A DNA stretch of 64,000 nucleotides from Emiliania huxleyi CCMP1516. Taxonomy: Eukaryota > Haptophyta > Isochrysidales > Noelaerhabdaceae. The first letter of the stretch is position 1, and every line of letters starts with the position of its first letter. The DNA is taken from the NCBI RefSeq assembly GCF_000372725.1, contig NW_005200600.1:372420-436419 (forward strand), in the 5' to 3' direction. Made by a program: the position numbers and the translations under genes. Positions 41,019 through 51,800 of this stretch are shown here, in pieces. The notes below the pieces were generated by a model, which worked only from the letters and a program-made list of their open reading frames with translations, did no database searches and was not told the DNA's origin.

Positions 41019-41500
41019 CCCCCCCGATTTGGGTTAAACCCTTCCCCACCAGGAGTGGCCCCCCCCGGCGAAAAACCCCCCCGGGGTCCCTGGGAAAAAC
41101 ACCAGTTCCTTTCCCTTGGTCCCCTTTCCCCGGGGAAATTTGGCCCCCTTGCCTTTTCAGGGGTTAAATTGGGCCCCCGGAAAATTTGGCCCGGGGAAAG
41201 ACCCCTCCTTCAATTTGGTGGGAAAAAAGGGGGCTTTTTTTAGTTTCCCCCCAACAAACTTTTTGCCCCCCATTTTGGGGCCCCCCCCCGGGTTGAGGGT
41301 TTTGGGCCCCATTTCCCGGGCCCCCAATAAATTTTTTTGGCAAGGGGGGGTCCAATTAGGTTCCAGGGGAGTTAGGGGGGCCCTCCCTCCCCTGGAGGGG
41401 GGGGACCTTTTTTTAGGCATGGAGGGTTTTTGGGGTCCCGGGCTTGGGGGCTTTTGACGGCCTTTTTTTTTTTTTGCCCCCCCCCCCCCCCCCCCCCCCG
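41004..41500. other. Probable low-quality or artefactual sequence
   Basis: Between a long G run and a long C run the sequence consists of inflated homopolymers (CCCCCCCC, GGGGG, TTTTTTT, AAAAAA) with few short-range repeats, unlike any other part of the window. This is what over-called read tails look like after passing through a homopolymer. The ORFs here should not be trusted. Confidence 0.7.
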
Positions 41501-41512
41501 CGCGCGCACCGC

Positions 41513-43231
41513 TTGAACACAAATTCCGACTCCTCAAACCGCCCGTAGCTGAAGTCGGCGCCCGACGCGCCGCTTAAGCTGCTCGGCCCTGGGTGCTCCT
41601 GCGGCCCGGCAGGGGAGAGAGGTGTGGGAGCGAAAGCGCACTGTAGACGGTGCGGGCGGGTGGTGCATGGCTGGTGGCGGCGCGCGCCCAAAGAAATTCG
41701 ACGAGCGAGAGCAATGCCTACGCCAAGCATCGAGCCGTAAGACTCGAGCCCCCACCGCCCATCTCTCTCTTCGCGGAGCCGTCGCATTCTCGCGTTGCCC
41801 CATACACCACCACCCCGACCCCGTCTACTCCCGGCCCCAAGTCCTTCAGACCTGGCTGAAGCTGGCGCCCTCGAGAGAGCTGTCGACGAAGCTGACAGTG
41901 CTGAGGGCGGCGCCGCTGAGCCGCGCGTGGTCGAATCTGCAGCGGATCGCCTCGACGTGGCCCAGCGCGGCGGTGGCTTCGCCACGGTCGATTCGCGGCG
42001 GCGTGCGAGGAAGGGAGGTCGCCTCGGTGGCGGTGAGGTCGAGGTCGAGCGGCGCGGTGTCGAAGGTTGCGCCGCGCAGGGAGGTGTCCGAGATGGAGAC
42101 GCGCAGCATCCGCGCGCCTGGGGGGGGGGGGGGGGGGGCAGACCACGGACGCGGGCGTTGGCCTGGGAACGGGCCGGCTCTCTGCGTGGGACGGAGAGAC
42201 GCGCGGCGGGCTGCACCGCTTAGCTCGACGCCCTCGAAGTTGCAGCTGGCCAGGCCGACGTCGGTCATCATGGTGCCGGCGAGCAGCGTCGTCGGCGAGG
42301 CGACGGCGCCAATCAGTTCCGTGTGGTCGAGTCGCGACGCGACGAGGCGCGTGCCGCGCAGCGACGGGCGCGTGAGCACGCACTTGCTCAGAAGGGCGCG
42401 GTGCAGGTTGGCAAAGTCGAGCACCACGTCCTGCGAGTCTTCGAAGCCCTCGAGGGTGGCGTCCGCGAGGCTCGCGCCAGTCAGGTTGGCGCGCGAGAGG
42501 TGGCCGATCACGGCGACCGTCGGGTTGACGCTCGCGCGCAGCTCCGCGCGGCTAAGGTCGACGAAAGTGAGGTCTGCCCGCTCAAAGGTGAAGTCCGTCG
42601 CGCGGACGCCCGCCATGTTTGCGCCGGTGAAGGAGGCTCCCTCGGCGTGCGTGTTGTGCAGCGTGGCCCCCTCAAGCTGGGCGCAATCGAGCATCGTGCC
42701 GGTGAGGTCGACGCCTGAGGTGGTGGGCGGTGGGCGGCGATGGGAGGCGGTCTGAGGCGGTGGGCGGTGGGCGGCGGTGGGAGGCGGTGGGAGGCGGCGG
42801 GTGGCGGGTGTGATCCGCCGAGAGGCTGCAGGGTGGGGGCGGGAGACGCTGAGTGCTCGGCTGGCGGCGAGTTGTGCGCGCGTGCGGCTCAACAGTGTGG
42901 CTCGAGCGCGCCGTCGAGGGTGGCGTGGCTGAGGTTGGCGCCGCGCAAATCAAGGTGCGCGAGCGAGGGACAGCCCGCAGCCAACACCTTGCTGCCCGGC
43001 CGCAGCGCCTGCATGCACGCCGCCTTGCCAATGGCGATGCCAAGCGCCTGCCGCCTCGCCGCCGCCGCGTGGATCGCGTCTGCGTCGAGCAGCCGAATGC
43101 CGGAGCAGTGATGAGTGCTCAGGCCGGAGCCGATGGACATCCCTCGCGGCTGCTCAGGAGGCGAGGGTGGCGGCGACGGCGGCGGCGGCGGCGAGGGTGG
43201 CGGCGACGGCGGCGGCGGCGGCGAGGGAGAG

Positions 43232-43272
<41 letters not shown>

Positions 43273-43484
43273 CGGATGCGGCGGCATCGCGGGCGGCTGC
43301 AGGGGCAGCGGCGAGGGCGGCGGCCGCTGGGGCGACGGCGAGGTCGGAGGGGGCGGAAACGGCGGTGGGGCGACCGACGGCGGCGGCTCTGGCGGCGGCA
43401 ATAGCAGCCACCCCGCAGGCAGCCATGAGGTCAAAAAAGTGATAGGCGGCGGTGGCGGCGGGGGCGGCGGCGGCAGCGGCGGTG

Positions 43485-43524
<40 letters not shown>

Positions 43525-43970
43525 CGGCGGCGGCGGTGGCGGCGCTGACGGCCGCCGCCTCGTGCTGCCCTGCCTGCCAGACACCTGCTTGGTGTAGCAC
43601 GATGCGTACTGCGAGCCAGGGAGCGGCACGGCGTGCTGCGCCACCGGGCCCATGTGCAGGGTGCAGCGCGTGGGTGCTGCGGATCTCGGGCCCTGATTGC
43701 GGGAGCTGTAGGCGACAAACTCGTACGCCTGCGCGACGCGGGCGGCAGTAGAGGCTGGGCGGAGCGCTGCAGTACTGCCTCTAGCGCGATCTCCGGCTCG
43801 GGGTTGGAACGCGCCTGACACGCGTCGTCGATTAGACAGAGCTGCCGGCACTGCAGCTCGTCGATCCCCCAGATCTTGTTGGCGCGGGCTCTGTTGTTGG
43901 AGCCCTTTTTGCGGACACAGCCGCCCTGCCGGCCGCCAGATAGGCTCCAGGTCAGCATAGCAAAGCGCAC
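41513..43970 (-). CDS. PAN-like and pentapeptide-repeat protein, 3' end damaged
   Basis: Exons 43970-43776, 43728-43585, 43149-42912, 42714-42217 and 42117-41852 join in phase. The first two encode a Cys-rich PAN/apple-like domain (WGIDELQCRQLCLIDDACQA, YEFVAYSSRNQG, TRCTLHMGPVAQHAV). The rest is a pentapeptide array: LDLRGANLSHATLDGVDLTG, LEGATLHNTHAEGASFTGAN, RANLTGASLADATLEG, DTSLRGATFDTAPLDL. Introns are GT-AG except 42911-42715, which needs a GC donor and restores perfect pentapeptide phase. A last block near 41590-41520 (GASGADFSYGRFEESEFVFK) runs into the suspect sequence. The CCG-rich tract 43150-43584 reads as poly-Pro but has good splice sites at both ends, so I treat it as intron. 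Pentapeptide repeats form a right-handed beta-helix; the role is unknown. Confidence 0.72.
43150..43584 (-). repeat. GGC-repeat tract, probably intronic
   Basis: GGCGGC and GGCGACGGC units fill this stretch. On the minus strand it reads as (S)PPPP, and if coding would give a hydroxyproline-rich linker. AAGCAG|GTGTCT at the left and GAGCAG|CCGCGA at the right allow clean splicing in phase, and the TauD intron shows this repeat type occurs in introns. Confidence 0.6.
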
Positions 43971-44029
43971 TAGAGCAGCTCACAGAGGCGCCGAAAGAAA
44001 AAAATTAGGCTGGTGTAGGCTTGCGCAGC

Positions 44030-44175
44030 GAGCGAAGTGCGCTAGGCTCAGACGGCGAGTTCGGCGCTGCGCTAGGCTCAGTACGGCGAGTTCGCGCTGT
44101 GCGGCCTGCACCGCTCTAGCAAGAGACTCTAGGCACTAAGGGCGTCTACGCCCTTATAGGCACTAGGGGCTCTCT
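44030..44175. repeat. Short tandem duplication and palindrome
   Basis: GCGCTAGGCTCAG-ACGGCGAGTTC occurs twice in tandem (about 44039-44064 and 44070-44096). AAGGGCG TCTA CGCCCTT near 44138-44155 is a perfect hairpin. There is no gene here. Confidence 0.6.
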
Positions 44176-44510
44176 TGCGAAGATTTTATATCTCTCGGCT
44201 GCGTTGGCTCGCCAAAGTCTTGTTGTTCTCGATGGCGCTGACTGGGAGTGTGTGTTTTCGTAGAGAAGGAAACACGCAAATCGTCCGGGTTCTGTCGAGC
44301 GTGCGGGCCGCCGGGCGGTTAGGGCGGAGGCCCCAGGCTTGCGAGAGAGCAGAGAGGGCGAGAGCTAGTGCGAGAGTTAAAGGTCCGACAGGTTCGGCAC
44401 CGGGCGCCGCCTCTACAAAATGCGCCTGTGGGCGGACCCTTACATATCACAGATCACTGTACGCGTCCCCTCCACCACAGGCGAGGCTCGGGGCCTGGGA
44501 AACCTCACAA

Positions 44511-47500
44511 TCACGGGCCAAATTCCGCGCCTCCGCTGCGCGTGGCCGTCGGCCGGACAGCGCGCGCGGCGTCCTGCGCCACTTGCGCTGCGGCGGGGGC
44601 GGCCACGGCCGCGGCGTCTTCGCCCTGCATCTCGCGCAGCAGCGCGGGCAGCACGGCTCGCAGCCCCTCCTCCAGGCGGCAGTAGGTGCCGATCAGCTCC
44701 TCGTACGCCTGCGTATAGTCGACGCGCTGGCGCGCGGCGCTCTGGTAGGCGCGCTCGCGGTAGTGGGCCGAGACGACGGTGGCGAGGTAGCCGCACAGCC
44801 GCTCGTCCACCTTCGGAGCGCCCTGCCGCGTCTGACGCCACCGCGCCTGGAAGTCGGGGTGCAGCGAGTCGACGAGGATGACGGAGCCGACCAGCCGGCT
44901 CCGCTCCGTCTCCGCCGACCGCTCGCCGGCCTCCTGCTGACCGGGCAAGCCCCGCACCAGCCGCACCGTGAACGGCTCCGACGCCTGTTTCCAGCGGAAG
45001 GTGTGTGGAATCCGGCTCCACACCGGCGCGCACACACGCCATGAAGAAAGCTGGCGCCGGCGGCGACTTCTTCTGCCGCCGCGCCCGCCGCCGCTCCTCC
45101 TCGGCCGCCGCGCTCGCCGCGCCGTCCGTCTTGATGTCGTCGATTGCGCGCGCCACCGTCTCGCCCGCGCCAGCAAGCGCCTTGCCGATCAAAGAGCCGA
45201 GGCCCGACGCAACCTGCTCCGGCAGCGGCTTCGCTTCCGCCGCAGCCTCAACTGTGGCAGCTGCGCCGCCCCGCCCCTGCTCGGACACCCTCTCCGCGGC
45301 GACCCCCTCCGCCGCCGCCCGCTGGCGCCGCTGCTCAAGCCTCTCCCGCCGGAGCCGCTCCGCCGCCTCGCGTCGCTCCGCGTCGGCCACGTCGGCGAGC
45401 ACCTACCTACGCGCGTCTGCTCACAGCCGGCGGTGTGAGAGGCGTTGCGCCGTCCCGCGTCTTGCGAGCACCGCCGTGAGGGTGTCCTCGAGCTTGGAGA
45501 GAGACTTCTCCGTCGCCGCGCTGAGCGTGCTCTCGATCGCGTCCATCAGCGGCGCCTGCCCGTGTCAGCGGTCGGGCGGTGGAGGCGGCGACGGTGGCGG
45601 TGGCGGTGGCAAGGGCGGAGGCGGGCGGCGGCGGCGCCTCGCACGCCTCGACGAGCGCCTGCGAGATCGTCCGAGATTACCCGAGGTTTGCCTTTGCGGA
45701 CCTGACCTCGGCTATTCTCAGCTAGTCTCTACCTACTCTCTGCAGTCTCGGCTCATCTCGCCTCGTACGCAGCCTGCCGGCCGCGCGTCTTTTTGAACTC
45801 GTCGCGCGTGATGACCTGACAGGATTGGTTCGGTCGAAGCTCAGGCAGCTCCAACCCGTCGTCCTGAGCTCGTCGCGGCGCGAGGTTACCGGCTGCAGCG
45901 GACCGGACCGATTGCCCGTGATGTCGATGTACCCTACCACCTGCACGCGAGCGTCAGTCGTGCAATCCTCCGGCTGTCTTGCCACGTGCGCGCCTGCTGG
46001 CCTCGCGGCGCGGAATGTGCTGCAGCCCCTCGCCTCAGTGTGTGCTGCGCGTGTCTTCCCCTCGCCCGACGTCTACTCCCACACCTGCGGGTGGCTCCAC
46101 AACGTCCAGCGGTTGGCACTCTGCCGCGCAAACGACGGCGTCGCCCCGCAAGCGGCGATCCGGCGGCCAGACACGAAGAAGCGCGCCGGCCGCCCCTCGG
46201 CCCCGCCGACGGAAACGCAAACGTCGGCGCCGCCTTCGCTCACGGCGGGCTCGGGCCGCAGCCCCGCGGGCCGTGTCCGTGGTGCGCCGGCGGGCAGGAC
46301 GCAGAGGTTGATGTGCGCGACTTGCCTGCCCCATGAAGACGGCCAGAGTCGGGTCGTGATCGAGTGCATACAAGGGCTACGAGCGGACGGCGGAAGGCAG
46401 CGGAAGGCGGCGGACGGCAACGGAAGGCAGCGGAATACACAGCTCCGCATGCTAGGGCGGCTGCCCCGCGCCGAGCGGCAGCTGCTTCTTGACGCTCGCG
46501 CCCGGGCTGAGGGAGGCGTAGTCGATCGGGCTGCAGCGCAGGCCATGCCCGGGCGCGTCCTCGTCCCACACCTGCGGGCAAGGGCTGGAGACGGTTCGGA
46601 CATGGCTGCAGGCGCTCTGGCCGTCGCCCCAGGAAGGGGGGGCGAGAGCGAGAGATTGAGGGAGAGAGAGGGAGGGAGAGGGGGGGGGGGGCGGAGGGAG
46701 GGAGGGAGGGAGGGAGGGAGGGAGGGAGGGAGGGAGGGAGGGAGGGAGGGAGGGAGGGAGGGAGGGAGGGAGAGGAGGAAGGGGAGGGGGGGAGGGAGGG
46801 GCAGTCAAACGCACAGTCACGCGCAGGTTGGCGCGGTCGAGCAGCCGCTCAAAGTGCGACTCCACCTACAATCGGGCGAAGCTTGGGCTCGACGTGCGGG
46901 TGAGAGTGGCGAAAGCGAGCTGAGCGGCGACTCCGCCTAGTTCGTTCTTTGCTTCGTCTGATTGTGCACTTCGGCCGCGCCGAAACCGCTCAAAGTGGAG
47001 AGACTCCTCGCGGGCGACGGCGGCGGCGGTGAAGGACTCGTCGACCCACTGCGCGTCGAAGCCCTGCAGCAGCACCTGAGGAACTGTTCGCTCGTGTCAG
47101 GTCACTCTCCCACCAGCCGCCCGCGTGAGCCCAAAGCCCCGCAGCGAGGCCGCGAACCTCTGTCCCGCTGCCGCCGCAGAGAGCGGCCGCCTCAGGCGCG
47201 GTCGGCGCCAGAGGCTCGAGAAGGAAGCCGTCGCTCTGAGACCGCTCCACCCGGATTTGATGCGCGCGGTCGGCCGCCGCGGAGCGCACCGTGAGCGACG
47301 AGCAGGCGGCACGGAAGGACTGCATGCCAAACCCAAACTGGCCATTCACGAAGGACGCGCCACGCTTGCGGGACTCCCCAACGCGCATCACCACCCGCGC
47401 CAGCGTCTCTGGCGGCATGCCGCGGCTGTTGTCCACGATCCGCAGCCGCCGACCGCGCCGCGAAACAAAGACGTCCACTCGGACCTCCCGCCTGCGTGAG

Positions 47501-47863
47501 GGAGAGCCCTGTGAGGGATGAGCGAGTGGGTCCCAGTGTCTGCAGTGCCCTGCCGTCTCGCCTGTACGCGCCTTTGGCCGGCTCATACAGCGACTCTGCG
47601 TCGTCGAGCGAGTTGTCGACAAACTCCATAAGGATTCTGCTTGTCGAACCGTATCGGTCGGCCATGTGATTGAGCAGCAGTGCTGGAGAGGGCACCCGAA
47701 GGGAGAGAGACTCGGGCGGCGGGTCGTCGCCACTGGCTGTGGCGCTCGCGTACACGGGCTCCAGCCGCGTACGGACTCCAGCCGCGAGGGGGCGTGCGAA
47801 TGAGCGCATTCTCGCTCCACGGAGGGCTTGCGGGAAGGTCAGGAGGAGCCACGCCGTGTGCAT
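44511..47863 (-). CDS. GHKL (HSP90-like) ATPase family protein
   Basis: Exon 1 (47863-47568) starts MHTAWLLLTFPQALRGARM, a signal-like leader, and contains the N box GSTSRILMEFVDNSLDDAES. Exon 2 starts at 47491 and holds the G1/G2 boxes: RRLRIVDNSRGMPPETLARV and RKRGASFVNGQFGFGMQSF. Later minus-strand blocks continue the protein: VLLQGFDAQWVDESFTAAAV (near 47060), SHFERLLDRANLRVTV (46860-46812), GHGLRCSPIDYASLSPGA (near 46540), VAHINLCVLPAG and ARFFVSGRRIA (46330-46160), YIDITG with QVITRDEFKKTRGR (45940-45790), a coiled coil (STLSAATEKSLSKLEDTL, 45550-45460), and a helical C-terminus (PDFQARWRQTRQGAPKVDER, YEELIGTYCRLEEGL). The layout recalls MORC/CRT1-type ATPases with S5-like and coiled-coil parts. 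Most internal splice sites are not fixed. Confidence 0.65.
46676..46795 (+). repeat. (GGGA)n repeat in an intron
   Basis: About 25 GGGA units follow a G homopolymer. On the minus strand it lies between the exon ending ANLRVTV and the next block of the GHKL ATPase gene. Confidence 0.9.
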
Positions 47864-47993
47864 CTTGATGGCAAAAATCGCGCCGGATTTCGTCCAAAAA
47901 AATTGAAAAATATAAATTCGCGAGCCGAACAGAGATAGGAAGCAGACTCCCAAAGGGTGGGCGACGGCTGGCAACACACCTTCCTTCCCGTGA

Positions 47994-48150
47994 AATCCCA
48001 GTGATGGCGGCGGCCGTCCTCCCATCCATCCTTTTGCTTGTATGTTTGGCTTCTTTCTTTCTTTTTCCCTCCCTGGGGTTGTCTGCTTTCTCTCTTTCTT
48101 TAGATGCAGGCAAGAAAGAAAGAAAGAATGCGACAACCCCAGAAGGATCG
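47994..48150. repeat. Diverged R1-like copy with an adjoining inverted repeat
   Basis: It begins AAATCCCAGTGATGGCGGCG with the R1 layout (CTCCCATCCAT, then CTTTCTTTC), followed by CTTTCTTTAG. The part CTGGGGTTGTC...TTTCTTT is repeated inverted across 48113-48145, making a hairpin. It lies upstream of the GHKL ATPase and RING-CH genes, which diverge here. Confidence 0.6.
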
Positions 48151-48224
48151 TTTCTTTCGCCGGTTGCCCCGAAACTCGCGATGAGAGAGTACCGCGCGCG
48201 GCCCCCTTGTAACAAACACCCGCG

Positions 48225-48569
48225 ATGGGCTGGCACAACTCCGTCCACGGCTGCGATAACTTTGCGATGCTGAAGCTGGTGTCGTACCGGGAGCAGCAAC
48301 AGCGCCGCAGCCCTTCCCCGCCCTCGTTCCCCCGGCCCGTCTGCTACGTCTGCCTTCAGCCCGACGGACCCATGATTGTGAATGTGTGCGACTGCCGGTG
48401 GAGCAGGGTCCACCCCGCCTGCCTTGATCAGCTCGTCAAAAGCCAGGCGGGTAGCGATGTGTGCCGCGTGTGTAGGTCCCAGTTCGCAGTCACCATTCCG
48501 CCACCCTCACCGAAGGCAGCGGCACTCTGCCCCAGCGCGCCGCCAATCGGCTTCTTCTCGTCGTGGTGA
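48225..48569 (+). CDS. Small RING-CH (MARCH-type) protein without membrane segments
   Basis: A 114-residue ORF. The pattern C-x2-C (CYVCLQ), C-x-C (VCDCRW), H-x2-C (VHPACLDQL) and C-x2-C (DVCRVCRSQF) is the C4HC3 RING-CH/RINGv finger. MARCH-type ligases usually follow this with two membrane helices; here only a Pro/Ala tail follows before the stop, so the protein would be soluble or the rest lies in unrecognised exons. The family ubiquitinates membrane proteins. The ATG lies about 360 bp from the divergent GHKL ATPase start. Confidence 0.75.
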   Translation: MGWHNSVHGCDNFAMLKLVSYREQQQRRSPSPPSFPRPVCYVCLQPDGPMIVNVCDCRWSRVHPACLDQLVKSQAGSDVCRVCRSQFAVTIPPPSPKAAALCPSAPPIGFFSSW

Positions 48570-48880
48570 TGATCTTGGTTGCTGTGCGCCGTGTCGGATT
48601 CGACCGCTGCCTGGTGGGCTTCTGTGTGGTGACTGGTGTCAGCAGGTGTCCCGCGTGTCCGTGAGCTCTCTGTTTCTCTGGTAGGACGGGCTCTGTCTGT
48701 GAGGACTGTGTGCGGCGCCGCTCCAAAATTCTCCAGATATGCGGCGGCGGGAGGACGGCACATTTTACGGATATATTGAAAAGAATCTCAACAACACTCC
48801 CTCGGTGCCACAAACGGTCGGAGAGCAGGTGCGCGACGCCGCCAGTCGGCTCTTGTGTCGCCTCATGCGGTGCGCCCGAC

Positions 48881-51800
48881 TCACAGCGGCTGCGTCTCGC
48901 GCCACAGCCATGCCTGCGAACGTGCGAGGTCCTCCTCCACCCCGTCCTTGCCGCCCGCGGCTGCGCGGCGCAAGAGCTCGGCGTTGACCTGTTAACAGAG
49001 CGAGATCTCTTACGTGACGTGCCGCTCTTTCACGAACGCGCAAACTGCTCGGCGGCCGCCTCGTCGCGACAGCGCACATGGAAGGCGTCGATCCACTCCC
49101 TCTGCCGCGGCTCGAGCAGCTCCACCTCGATCAGCGCGCGGCAGAAGGGCACCGGCGAGCAGTACCGGAAGCCGAGGTATGGCCGAGAGCCTACACACAC
49201 ACACACACAGCGGTCTACGCCCAGCGGCTCGCTACTGCAGCCTGTGTGTGTGGGGGGGGGAGGGTAGGGGGGGGGCATCGCGCGCCCCAGGCGAAGTGGG
49301 TAGGCTGCTCGACGACGATGAGGTCCGCCTAGCTCGACCCAACCAGTGCTCAAGCTCGGGCAGCCCAGCCTCGGTCCACTCCCCCGTCGGCAGCCCGCCT
49401 CGATCCGAATGCCGAACTTGCCCTCCAGGTAAAAGCCGGGCTCGTCCGAGAGGTAGTGCCCCGCCTCGATCGGGTAGAGGTACATCCGCCGCCGCGCCTC
49501 CGACACCTGCCCGATGTCCGTCGCCCCGCCGCCGATGCCCGCCGGCCCCTCGTGCACGTTCAGGTACGCGCCGATGCCGTGGCCCGTGCCGTGGAGAAAG
49601 TTCATGCCGTCGCGCCAGCCGGGGGCGCGGGCGAGGCACTCGAGCATCAGCCCGCTGGTGCCGGAGGGGAAGGTCGCGAGGGCGAGGTCGAGGTGCCCCT
49701 GGTCACGAGGGGGCGGGAGGGGCTCTCAAATCTCAGAGCCGATGGAGGTGCCGGTGCAGACGGAGCAAGGCGGCGGTGCGTGAGAAGAGACGAGAACCAG
49801 TGCGGAAGGGGCTCCCACGATGGGGATGTGTAGGTGGGATGTGTGGTGGTGTAGAGTGGGGTGCCCGGGCCTGCAGCACGCGCGTGTACGCCCGCCGCTC
49901 GTCCGCGGTCGGGGACCCGAAGTGGAGGGTCCGAGTCACATCGGTCGTCCCGTCGAGGTATTGGCCTCCAGTGTCGCAGAGGTATACGCTCTCGCGGTCA
50001 ATGAGCGAGCAAGCGCCGTGCGTGGCGTGGTAGTGGATCACGGCGGCGTTCGGCCTAGATGCGGAACACGGATCCGTGTCTCCCCATATCTCCCAAGATC
50101 TCGAGATGGCGTTCGGCCCGGTCGATGAGATCGTTGGGAAGGAGTCGCCGACATCTCCCCACATCTCCCCACATCTCCCCATATCTCGCGCCCGATCGAC
50201 GAGATCGTTGGGAAGGAGTCGCCCACGCAGCCCTCCATCGCCATCCTCCGCCGCCCGATCTCGTCCGCTAAGGGGGGAGGGGGGGAAGGGGGGGGGAGGG
50301 GGGGGAAGGGGGTGGAAGGGGGGGGCAGAGAGGGTGTGGGCGGGGCGGCGGGGAAACACACAGCGCTGTGGCCGAACCTGTCGGCGCACCTCGCCGCACC
50401 TCGCCGCATCTCGCCGCACCTCGCCGCACCGTCGCCTCATCTCGCCGCACCTCGCCGCACCTCGCCGCACCTCGCCGCACCTCGCCGCACCTCGCCGCAT
50501 CTCGCCGCATCTCTCGGCTAGTCTCGCGCCCCCCTCCGCCTCCGTCACAGGCTCGCCGGCGACCATCTGCGCCTGCGAGGCGGCGAGGGCGGAGATGGGA
50601 GATGGGCGGGGTGGAGCGACGGAGGGGCGAGGGCGGCGGCAGCGAAGGCGACGGGCTGGGAGGCGGCGGAGGCGGCGGCCTCCAGCCAGGCGAAGTACGA
50701 GCAGAGGGCCGCTGCGTCCTTGCGGCCTGCGCTGACGAGACCCGCAACCTCGGCCTCATTCTTCCTCGCCTTGAGAGCCTCGACGGGCGAGGTGTCCACC
50801 AGCCGCCGCCGCGCGTCCGGCAGCGCCGCCGCCATCGCCATCGTGGTCGTGCCTCGCTCGAGCATCACGAGGCCGTCGGCGCCGCACCTGCGCACAGCTC
50901 TATGTTTTGACTCCTCCCCTCCCCCCTCCTCTCCCCTTTCGGCCTCGCCTCTCCACTCCCCTTCTTGCCCCTCCTCTGCTCTCCTCGCCTCTCCAGCTCG
51001 AGGTGCGGCCGCTTACGCCCACACCCTCGCCCACACCCTCGCCCACACCCTCGCCCACACCCTCGCCCACACCCTCGCCCACACCCTCGCCCACACCCTC
51101 GCCCACACCCTCGCCCACACCCTCGCCCACACCCTCGCCCACACCCTCGCCCACACCCTCGCCCACACCCTCGCCCACACCCTCGCCCACACCCTCGCCC
51201 ACACCCTCGCCCACACCCTCGCCCACACCCTCGCCCACACCCTCGCCCACACCCTCGCCCACACCCTCGCCCACACCCTCGCCCACACCCTCGCCCACAC
51301 CCTCGGCCTCTCGGATGTCTCTCGCCACGGGCACCGGAGCGCGGCCTCGTCCGCGCCGAAGGAGGAGTAGGCGGCGAGCTCGACAAACGCGGTGCCGCCC
51401 TCCGAGCCACAGCCCTGACGGGAGACGTGGGGAGATGTGGGCGAGATGTGGGCGAGATGTGGGCGAGATGTGCGGAGATGCGGCGAGCGGCGAGATGTGG
51501 GAAGAGGTGGGGGGGGGGGGGGGATGTGGGGAGGTGGCCAGATGGGGCGAGATGTGGGAAGATGTGGGGGGAGGTGGGGAGGTGGCGAGATGGGGCGAGA
51601 TGTGGGGAGATTGCACCTCCGAGTCGAGGTGGCGGCGGACAGTCCGTACCGTTGCCGCGTTGCTCGCCTCGTCCTCCTCGTCGAGTGCGCGCAAGAACAG
51701 CCTCGCCCTCGTCACGAGCGGCGCCCCCTCCTCCTCGCCGGGCGACGCGGTGAGCACCGCGTAGCCGAGAAAGACGGGGTTGCACTCGATGTCGGAGCCG

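Noticed and set aside
41116-41537. ORFs of 100-130 residues in the homopolymer-rich stretch
   Set aside because: The sequence itself appears to be artefactual, so no translation is meaningful.
42889-43983. Hydroxyproline-rich (SPPPP) glycoprotein spanning the PAN-like exons
   Set aside because: The Pro-rich part has good splice sites at both ends in phase, and the same repeat type forms the TauD intron. It is kept only as an alternative.
51013-51300. A 95-residue WARV repeat protein, and SPTP and VGEG repeat proteins on other frames
   Set aside because: All come from the perfect 12-bp minisatellite, which lies in an intron of aminopeptidase P.
50389-51303. CRISPR array suggested by regular short repeats
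   Set aside because: Units are directly abutting tandem repeats without spacers, inside introns of a eukaryotic gene.
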